A stretch of 64,000 nt of DNA. It comes from an uncultured Chloroflexota bacterium. GTDB lineage: Bacteria; Chloroflexota; Anaerolineae; UBA4142; SHND01. The notes below the pieces were generated by a model that did not search any database, was not told the origin of the DNA, and worked only from the letters and a program-made list of their open reading frames with translations. Where the stretch lies: contig CALMZO010000252.1 of NCBI GenBank assembly GCA_937870825.1, positions 19,935 through 83,934 on the forward strand. The letters run 5' to 3'. The translations under genes and the position numbers were made by a program. Of the stretch, positions 58,311-64,000 are shown one piece after another (positions within the stretch are counted from its first letter, which is position 1; every line of letters begins with the position of its first letter).

Positions 58311-61058
58311 TTATCTCCATGCAATTCGTTGTTCCAACCAACGCTGTCCGGGTTGGGCGGGCGAGTTGCCTGCAATCGTTCCCGCGATGTCACCTTCGAG
58401 GTCAAATAGTTTTGTTTCGTTTTCCCCGTCGGCGTCAATTTGCCAAATTGCCCACTTGCCTTCGCGCTGACTCACAAACGCGATTTTGCTGCCGTCCGGA
58501 GAAAAGACGGGCAAGCCGTCGTTCTCTAAACTGTCCGTCAAAATTTGGGGCGAGCCGCCATTTGCGTTCACAACGTACACATCCCAATTCCCTGCCGCGT
58601 TGCTCATAAAGACGATGCGCGAACCATCGGGCGACCAACTCGGCGCGGTGGAATTGATGGCAGTTAATTGTTTCTTGCCCGAGCCGTCGGCATTCACAAT
58701 CGCAAGCCCGCAGGCATCATCGGGAAAACCGCAGTCGCGAAAAACGATTTGATTGTTTGGACCCCACGCGGGATATTGCGCTTGCTCAATCAACGGGGCA
58801 GGGTCTTGACGCGGTCGAGTGTTTGTGCTGCCGACGCGCACGGTGTAGGCGCGGCGATTGATGTCGCCGCCTTGTCCTGCGCGCGTCGCGTACACATATT
58901 TTGTTCCATCGGGCGACCATGAGGGCAATGTATCTTCCGCGCGCAGCGAAATGTATGTGTCGTCCGCGCCGTTCGTGTCAATCCGATGAATGCCGCGCTG
59001 GTCGCTGACCCACGAGTAAAACAACATGCGCGAACCGTTCGCGTTCACGGATGGATTTGATGCCAGTTCGACAATCAATTGACGGTCGCTGCCATCGGGA
59101 TTCGCGGAAAAAATTCGATATTGTCCATCATAGACAGGAAAGTAAATGCGTCCGGGTCCCGAATTGGTTGGACCCGCGGGATTCGCAGCAGGCGTGTTGC
59201 GCGGCGGATTCGAGTTGTTGGTGATGGGCGCGACGGTCCCTTGCGGAATCGCGGTGGCAAGCGGAACAATGATGGCTTGCGTCGGCACCACTTCCGGTGC
59301 CGTACCTTTTGCAACGGCGCCGCAGTCTTCCAATCCCTTTGTCGCGGAGGCAAGCTTGCTGTTCAGCTCGAGCGCCTTTTGAAAATAGGGAATGGCTTGC
59401 GGACACTTTTGCTGCAATTGAAATGCCTGGCCCAATCCGACAAACGCGTCCGTTGATTTTTCGTCGAGCGTTAATGCTTTTTGAAATTGCAGAATCGCGG
59501 GACCGGGTTGATTCGACGCGAGATAGGCGCGTCCCAACGCAATGTACGAGGGAACGTACGGCGGATACAATTCAATCGCTTTTTGGAACGATGGAATTGC
59601 CATTTCGGGATCGTTCAGATGATTCGCAAACACGAGACCGAATTCATAGTGATACAGGAAAATGTCGGGCGCGAGTTCGATGACGCGATTCCATTCGCCA
59701 ACGCCTTCGTCTTTGCGTCCTGACAGGGTGGCAATCCAACCCGCGACGCGATGCGTCTCGGGATTCAAGTCGTCGAGTTCGAGCGCCTTGTCCACCGTTT
59801 GCTGCGCTTCGTTGTTGCGTCCCGCGCGCAAGTATGCCTCTGCGAGAAATGCTTGTGCGGTTGCGTTTTCGCTGTCGAGTCCGATTGCTTTTTGTCCCGC
59901 GCTGATGGCACCGCTGGTTTCGCCTGCCCACGCGTACGCGCGCGTCAATTCCGCAAACGCGTTCGCAGAGGTTGGGTCGAGGCGCGTGGCTTTTTGCGCT
60001 TGGGTAATCGCCTCGCCGATGCGTCCGGTCAAGGCGAGGGCGCGCGCCCAATGCCAATACACATCCGCTTTGTTCGGAGCGTATTTCGCGGCGGTCTGAT
60101 ATTGCGCGATGGCGGGTTCGTACTGACTTTTCGCGGCGAGTTCATCGCCCACGCGCAAAAGGTTTTCAACATTCTGTCCGCCGGTGACAACCGATGTCGG
60201 CCGCGCACTCGTTGGCCGCGCGGGACTCGCGCCGAGGGAACGCGCGACGAACCCACTAATCGGTTTGTTCGGGACAAAATTATCAATGAGGAGAAAGAGA
60301 ATCGCGACGAGCGCAAGTCCGATGACCATCGCGCCAAGCAAAATAAATTGCGGCGGATATTTTTGAATCCGCGCAGGCGCGTGGGGCACGAGCTGCGGCG
60401 GAATGTGAAGGTTTGGTGCGTGCAGATTTGGTTTTTGAATGTGCGGCATCTGCACATGCGGCAAATGCACCTTTGCCAAATCCTCGCGGATGGTTTCGCC
60501 GAGAGAGTGTTTCGGTTGTGGGGCTGCGGGTTGGGCAGAGGGTTGCGGCGTCGCCTTTCGCACAGGTTCGCCCGGCTGTGTGAATGCCTGCGGTTGTGCT
60601 TGCGTTGAGGGAATAGGCGTCGCACCCGCATCAACCGTCGTGCGCGTCAATGGGTCCGGTGCGACATAGCGCGGGGACGAAGGTTGTTGACCGGACTGCG
60701 CGGGAACGTACGTGTACGGGACCGAAATCGTTTGTGAACCGTTGCCGGGAGAATCAGGAGCCGCGGAAGATTGGGGTGGAGTATAACGCGGTGTCGTGGT
60801 CGTTGCGGGAATGCCCGGAATTACCGCACCCGCGTCAAGACCGGGAGCGCCCGGGTCGGGCGGGTCGCCGAGAAGCCAACGCGCGCCATCATAGTAATAC
60901 CAACGCCCGCTTTGTGCGCCAATCATCCACCAGCGCCCATGCGGGTCTTGAAACCGTAGCTTTTCTAACTCGTGCTTGAAATCTTGTTCTGAAATTTGTC
61001 CGACGGCAAGTTTGCCCTTGAGTTCAAAAAAGCGCGCTTGCATTTGCGCCAGGGTCAT
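58311..61058 (-). CDS. TPR and PD40-type beta-propeller membrane protein
   Basis: 915 aa from the ATG at 61058, with GGAGG seven bases upstream. The N-terminus is short-helical (LKGKLAVGQISEQDFKHELEKLRF) with RWYYYDGARW repeats. A Pro/Gln linker follows, then one membrane helix (FILLGAMVIGLALVAILFLLI, about residues 232-252). Outside come eight or so TPR units (YWHWARALALTGRIGEAITQAQKA and similar), then from about residue 640 TolB/PD40 repeats (DGSDRQLIVELASNP, PSWSPDGTKYVYAT, PSWSPDGSRIVFMS, PVFSPDGSKIAFVS). A large sensor or scaffold; no enzyme domain. Confidence 0.82.
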   Translation of the reverse strand: MTLAQMQARFFELKGKLAVGQISEQDFKHELEKLRFQDPHGRWWMIGAQSGRWYYYDGARWLLGDPPDPGAPGLDAGAVIPGIPATTTTPRYTPPQSSAAPDSPGNGSQTISVPYTYVPAQSGQQPSSPRYVAPDPLTRTTVDAGATPIPSTQAQPQAFTQPGEPVRKATPQPSAQPAAPQPKHSLGETIREDLAKVHLPHVQMPHIQKPNLHAPNLHIPPQLVPHAPARIQKYPPQFILLGAMVIGLALVAILFLLIDNFVPNKPISGFVARSLGASPARPTSARPTSVVTGGQNVENLLRVGDELAAKSQYEPAIAQYQTAAKYAPNKADVYWHWARALALTGRIGEAITQAQKATRLDPTSANAFAELTRAYAWAGETSGAISAGQKAIGLDSENATAQAFLAEAYLRAGRNNEAQQTVDKALELDDLNPETHRVAGWIATLSGRKDEGVGEWNRVIELAPDIFLYHYEFGLVFANHLNDPEMAIPSFQKAIELYPPYVPSYIALGRAYLASNQPGPAILQFQKALTLDEKSTDAFVGLGQAFQLQQKCPQAIPYFQKALELNSKLASATKGLEDCGAVAKGTAPEVVPTQAIIVPLATAIPQGTVAPITNNSNPPRNTPAANPAGPTNSGPGRIYFPVYDGQYRIFSANPDGSDRQLIVELASNPSVNANGSRMLFYSWVSDQRGIHRIDTNGADDTYISLRAEDTLPSWSPDGTKYVYATRAGQGGDINRRAYTVRVGSTNTRPRQDPAPLIEQAQYPAWGPNNQIVFRDCGFPDDACGLAIVNADGSGKKQLTAINSTAPSWSPDGSRIVFMSNAAGNWDVYVVNANGGSPQILTDSLENDGLPVFSPDGSKIAFVSQREGKWAIWQIDADGENETKLFDLEGDIAGTIAGNSPAQPGQRWLEQRIAWR

Positions 61059-61247
61059 GCACATTCCTCCAGTTCAACGCGTCTTGCATCCGCCGCGACA
61101 GCTTTAGAGAACCGTGCGCGGGGTGCCTGCGGAGAATAGTTGGCGATTGGTCTGCGCGGCACAACCCGCGTGGAAACAGATCGGGTCTTGCTACGCGAAC
61201 GCGTTGTTTGCAATCCGTCCTGCGTCTGACGGACGAATTGGCACAAA

Positions 61248-61275
61248 ATTATACTATGGAAACTCAATGGGGCAA
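61248..61275 (-). promoter_or_regulatory. Promoter of the TPR-PD40 gene
   Basis: On the minus strand TTGCCC (61275-61270), 16-base spacer, TATAAT (61253-61248). Leader about 180 bases. Confidence 0.5.
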
Positions 61276-61397
61276 ATGAAACGTGCGACACGAAACGCAA
61301 AGTGAGATGCGGCACAAAACGGCGCGGCGAGAAACGTCTCGCGTCCGACGCCCCAAGGGAGCGGCAATAGTCCAACACGCAAATTGCAGAAGCGAGT

Positions 61398-61416
61398 TAT
61401 AATAGCTTTCGAGGTG
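61398..61416 (+). promoter_or_regulatory. -10 and Shine-Dalgarno of the thioredoxin gene
   Basis: TATAAT at 61398-61403 and GAGGTG at 61411-61416, four bases before the ATG at 61421. No convincing -35. Confidence 0.55.
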
Positions 61417-61420
61417 CGAA

Positions 61421-62122
61421 ATGGCTTTTGATACTCCCCTAAACAGCAATGACCAATCGTTTGAACGCGTGTTGCGCGCGGGGCTGCCCGTTCTCGCGCT
61501 TTTCAGCGCGGGCGCGCCGGACGCGGCTCTCGACGATGTGTTGAAACAAATCGCGAAAAGCGAAGCGGGCAAATTGATTGTGGCAAAAATTCGCGCAGAT
61601 GAAAATCCGCAACTTGTCCAACGCTTTTCCCTCCGCGGACCAACACTGCTGACATTTAAAAATGAAAATGAATTCAGCCGCACGGAACTGCCGAACGCGA
61701 CGGATGTGCGCGCCCACGCGGAATATCTGTTGGGACGCGCGCCCAAACCCGAAACTGCGCCGCCGAAACGCGCAGAACAAAGCGAAGCCGCGTCGAATGT
61801 TCCTTTGCACGTCACCGATGCAACCTTCGGGCGCGAGGTGTTGAATGCGCCGCTGCCCGTCATGGTGGATTTTTGGGCGGACTGGTGCGGTCCCTGTCAC
61901 CGCATTGCACCGTCGTTAGAAAAACTCGCGCGTGAATATGTGGGACGCGTTCGCATTGCAAAATTGGACGTAGACAAAAATCCGCGCACTGCGGGACAAT
62001 ATCAGGTGCAAAGCATTCCCACTTTGCTTTTGGTGAAAAACGGAAAAATCGTTGACCGCCTCGTGGGCGCGCTGCCGGAACCGCAGCTGCGAATGCAGGT
62101 GGAACGGTTGCTCAAGGCATGA
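61421..62122 (+). CDS. Two-domain thioredoxin
   Basis: 233 aa. The C-terminal domain (residues 125-233) is a normal thioredoxin: VMVDFWADWCGPCHRIAPSLEKL (WCGPC), KLDVDKNPRTAGQYQVQSIPTLLLVKNGKIVDRLVGA. The N-terminal 110 residues are a second, degenerate thioredoxin-like fold (LALFSAGAPDAALDDVLKQ, LTFKNENEFSRTELPN) without a CxxC. The cytoplasmic disulfide reductase is clear; the first domain may bind partners. It is followed by a heptamer hairpin that contains its stop codon. Confidence 0.9.
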   Translation: MAFDTPLNSNDQSFERVLRAGLPVLALFSAGAPDAALDDVLKQIAKSEAGKLIVAKIRADENPQLVQRFSLRGPTLLTFKNENEFSRTELPNATDVRAHAEYLLGRAPKPETAPPKRAEQSEAASNVPLHVTDATFGREVLNAPLPVMVDFWADWCGPCHRIAPSLEKLAREYVGRVRIAKLDVDKNPRTAGQYQVQSIPTLLLVKNGKIVDRLVGALPEPQLRMQVERLLKA

Positions 62123-62185
62123 CGAAAGACGAAGGACGGAGGACGAACGCCGATTGCTTCGTCTTTCGTCCTTTGTCTTTCGTCT
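62121..62185. repeat. Inverted heptamer array GACGAAA / TTCGTCT
   Basis: Four units on the left (GACGAAA, GACGAAG, GACGGAG, GACGAAC; 62121-62148) and four inverted units on the right (TTCGTCT, TTCGTCC, TTTGTCT, TTCGTCT; 62158-62185), pairing into a long hairpin between thioredoxin and urocanase. Closely similar to 18171-18245. Confidence 0.95.
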
Positions 62186-62194
62186 GGCACATCA

Positions 62195-63847
62195 ATGTCG
62201 ACCTCTCGCATCATCCGCGCGCCGCGCGGCACACAAATTTCCTGCAAAGGTTGGCTGCAAGAAGCCGCGCTGCGAATGCTGATGAACAATCTGGACCCCG
62301 ATGTCGCGGAACGTCCGCAGGATTTGATTGTGTACGGCGGGCGCGGACGCGCCGCGCGCAATTGGGAATCGTTCGACACAATTGTGAAATCGCTGCGCGA
62401 ATTGGAAAATGATGAAACCCTTTTGATTCAATCGGGGAAACCGGTCGGCGTTTTCAAATCCCATCTCGACGCGCCCCGCGTGCTGATCGCGAATTCCAAC
62501 ATTGTGCCGCATTGGGCGACGCAAGAAAATTTTGACAAATGGGAACGCGAGGGACTCATCATGTACGGGCAGATGACGGCGGGCAGTTGGATTTACATTG
62601 GCACGCAAGGAATTTTACAAGGGACGTACGAGACGTTCGCCGCGCTCGCGCGCAAACATTTTGGTACTCCCTCACTCAAGGGGAAATTTGTTTTGACTGC
62701 CGGACTCGGCGGTATGGGCGGCGCGCAGCCATTGGCGATTACGATGAATGAAGGCGTCGGCTTGATTGTCGAAGTGGACCCCGCGCGCGCAGAAAAGCGT
62801 TTGCAGACGCGTTACGTGGATGTTGTGACGGATAATTTGGAAGAGGCGATGACGTGGGTTGAAGAAAACGTCAAACGTGAAACCCCCATTTCGATTGGGT
62901 TGATTGGAAACGCGGCGGATGTTTTTCCCGAACTCGTCGCGCGCGGGGTTGTGCCGGATGTTGTCACCGACCAAACGCCCGCGCATGACCCGTTGTCGTA
63001 CGTTCCCGAGATGCCGTTGGAGCAAGCGGAGCAGTTGCGCGCGGCGGACGCGAACGCATATCAAGAACTGGCGATGGAAGCGATGGCAAGACATGTGCGC
63101 GCGATGTTGGAATTCCAAAAACGCGGCGCGATTGTTTTTGATTACGGCAACAATCTGCGCCAGCGCGCGTTGGACGCGGGCGTGACGAACGCGTTCGACT
63201 ATCCGGGCTTTGTCCCCGCGTACATTCGCCCGTTGTTCTGCGAGGGCAAAGGTCCGTTTCGTTGGGTTGCGCTATCGGGCAATCCAGGAGACATTTACAA
63301 AACGGATGAAGCGCTTCTCGAACTCTTTCCCGAAAATTATCAACTCGCGCGTTGGATTCGCATGGCGCAAGAACGCGTCGCGTTTCAAGGATTGCCCGCG
63401 CGGATTTGTTGGCTCGGCTACGGTGAACGCGCGCGCGCGGGTTTGAAATTCAACGAACTCGTCGCACAGGGCAATGTCTCTGCTCCTATCGTCATCGGGC
63501 GCGACCATCTGGACGCGGGCAGTGTCGCATCGCCGCGCCGCGAAACGGAAGCGATGCGCGACGGCAGCGACGCGATTTCGGATTGGGTATTTTTGAATGC
63601 GCTGATTAACGCGGTGAACGGCGCAACGTGGGTTTCGATTCATCACGGCGGCGGCGTGGGCATCGGTTATTCGCAGCACGCGGGGCAAGTGATTGTCGCG
63701 GACGGCACACCCGAAGCCGCGCGCCGAATTGAACGCGTGCTGACCAGCGACCCCGGCATGGGCGTCATTCGTCACGCGGATGCGGGATATGAGGAGGCGA
63801 GAGAGTTTGCGAGGGAAAAGGGCGTGAGAGTGCCGATGGGGACCTAA
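62195..63847 (+). CDS. hutU: Urocanate hydratase
   Basis: 550 aa, typical HutU length. [19 protein letters not shown], the NAD site [27 protein letters not shown] and [17 protein letters not shown] (active-site Cys) are urocanase signatures. It converts urocanate to imidazolone propionate with bound NAD in histidine breakdown. No hutH or hutI is in the window; the partial next gene may belong. The ATG at 62195 lies 10 bases after the heptamer hairpin and has no clear Shine-Dalgarno. Confidence 0.96.
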   Translation: MSTSRIIRAPRGTQISCKGWLQEAALRMLMNNLDPDVAERPQDLIVYGGRGRAARNWESFDTIVKSLRELENDETLLIQSGKPVGVFKSHLDAPRVLIANSNIVPHWATQENFDKWEREGLIMYGQMTAGSWIYIGTQGILQGTYETFAALARKHFGTPSLKGKFVLTAGLGGMGGAQPLAITMNEGVGLIVEVDPARAEKRLQTRYVDVVTDNLEEAMTWVEENVKRETPISIGLIGNAADVFPELVARGVVPDVVTDQTPAHDPLSYVPEMPLEQAEQLRAADANAYQELAMEAMARHVRAMLEFQKRGAIVFDYGNNLRQRALDAGVTNAFDYPGFVPAYIRPLFCEGKGPFRWVALSGNPGDIYKTDEALLELFPENYQLARWIRMAQERVAFQGLPARICWLGYGERARAGLKFNELVAQGNVSAPIVIGRDHLDAGSVASPRRETEAMRDGSDAISDWVFLNALINAVNGATWVSIHHGGGVGIGYSQHAGQVIVADGTPEAARRIERVLTSDPGMGVIRHADAGYEEAREFAREKGVRVPMGT

Positions 63848-63882
63848 CCCCCCAGCCCCCTTCCCTACAAGGGAAGGGGGAG
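63847..63882. repeat. CCCCCTTCCC palindrome
   Basis: CCCCCTTCCCT-ACA-AGGGAAGGGGG (63856-63880), perfect 11-bp arms, preceded by CCTAACCCCCCAG. Same family as the elements at 33447, 50195 and 58239. It may end hutU transcription, but no U-run follows. Confidence 0.8.
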
Positions 63883-63905
63883 TGATACTCCCCGCTCCAT
63901 ATAGT

Positions 63906-63951
63906 ATTACTTGGAGACTTTGCATTACTTGGAGACTTCGGCTGATATACT
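63906..63951 (+). promoter_or_regulatory. Direct repeats and extended -10 before the last gene
   Basis: ATTACTTGGAGACTT occurs at 63906-63920 and 63924-63938 (18-base period), followed by TGATATACT (extended -10, 63943-63951). Confidence 0.55.
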
Positions 63952-63981
63952 CCACGATGATATCAAATTGCGGAGGTCATC

Positions 63982-64000
63982 GTGGGATCAAAAAACAAAC
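63982..64000 (+). CDS. Start of a gene cut by the window edge
   Basis: GTG at 63982 with GGAGG (63972-63976) five bases upstream; only MGSKNK can be read. The promoter region just before supports a real start. Function unknown. Confidence 0.5.

Larger units (their letters stand above)
61065..61420. other. Intergenic region between divergent genes
   Basis: 356 bases without a supported gene. It holds a minus-strand promoter for the TPR-PD40 gene, a plus-strand -10 for thioredoxin, scattered GAAACG-like motifs around 61278-61338 that look like a decayed heptamer array, and a short inverted repeat CGTCTGACGGACG near 61223. No tRNA seen. Confidence 0.6.

Noticed and set aside
61065..61420. tRNA or small gene in the longest gap
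   Set aside because: No cloverleaf and no open frame with a ribosome site.

Overview
The window is a gene-dense bacterial chromosome segment, probably from a Chloroflexota (Anaerolineae-like) organism. This placement is an inference from gene content: a Trp T-box leader, two kinds of tryptophan synthase beta chain, a tandem-domain ThyX, lipoproteins with Thr/Pro-rich linkers, Reg_prop/PD40 propeller proteins, no outer-membrane genes, and DNA saturated with CGCG runs. I saw no rRNA, tRNA, CRISPR array, transposase or prophage.

Layout, left to right. 0-5.2 kb: end of a GH13 amylase, a PIG-L deacetylase, a DMT exporter, a uridine phosphorylase, two small membrane proteins and a GH-A-like hydrolase. 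5.2-11.6 kb (minus strand): an RsbW/RsbV/RsbU-type stress-signalling module, then thyX, hicB, hicA and a DUF2283 gene chained by short overlaps. 11.8-21.9 kb: CapA-like and Ig-like lipoproteins, an MFS remnant, nnr, and a MoxR-DUF58-DUF4129 set. 22-32 kb: surface polysaccharide and cell-envelope genes (GT39, GT2, polyprenyl-phosphate sugar transferase, a large membrane protein, a LysM/M23 lipoprotein), a DnaQ-WYL fusion and an EEP phosphatase. 32-39 kb: HlyD, a large propeller-hydrolase, a methyltransferase, flotillin with NfeD, and an SbnI/ParB-like protein. 39-50.7 kb: a tryptophan block, all minus strand: ATL, trpB2, trpS, a pseudokinase, then trpA-B-F-C-(GD fusion)-E behind a T-box riboswitch with a UGG specifier. 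50.7-57 kb: a candidate DNA-modification/nuclease island. 57-64 kb: an AbrB protein, an alpha/beta hydrolase, a TPR-PD40 protein, thioredoxin and urocanase.

Two things stand out. First, the 50.7-57 kb island. A TGT/DpdA-like transglycosylase, a HerA ATPase, a NurA nuclease and a YaaA/DUF6884-like protein lie in one tight operon. Immediately upstream are a DUF3800 gene and a YhhQ-type 7-deazaguanine precursor transporter. Between them, on the opposite strand, a strong promoter faces a roughly 100-nt folded RNA that ends in a U-run. This looks like a compact 7-deazaguanine DNA-modification system paired with a HerA-NurA nuclease.

Second, the whole host backbone, but not the four-gene island core, is studded with short degenerate tandem arrays of period 7 (sometimes 8 or 9). 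The unit sequence differs from place to place, and the arrays are often arranged as inverted pairs. They fill most gene junctions, supply start and stop codons, and have entered coding sequences (thyX, trpF, trpE, a methyltransferase, a membrane protein). One array has apparently fused trpG to trpD.
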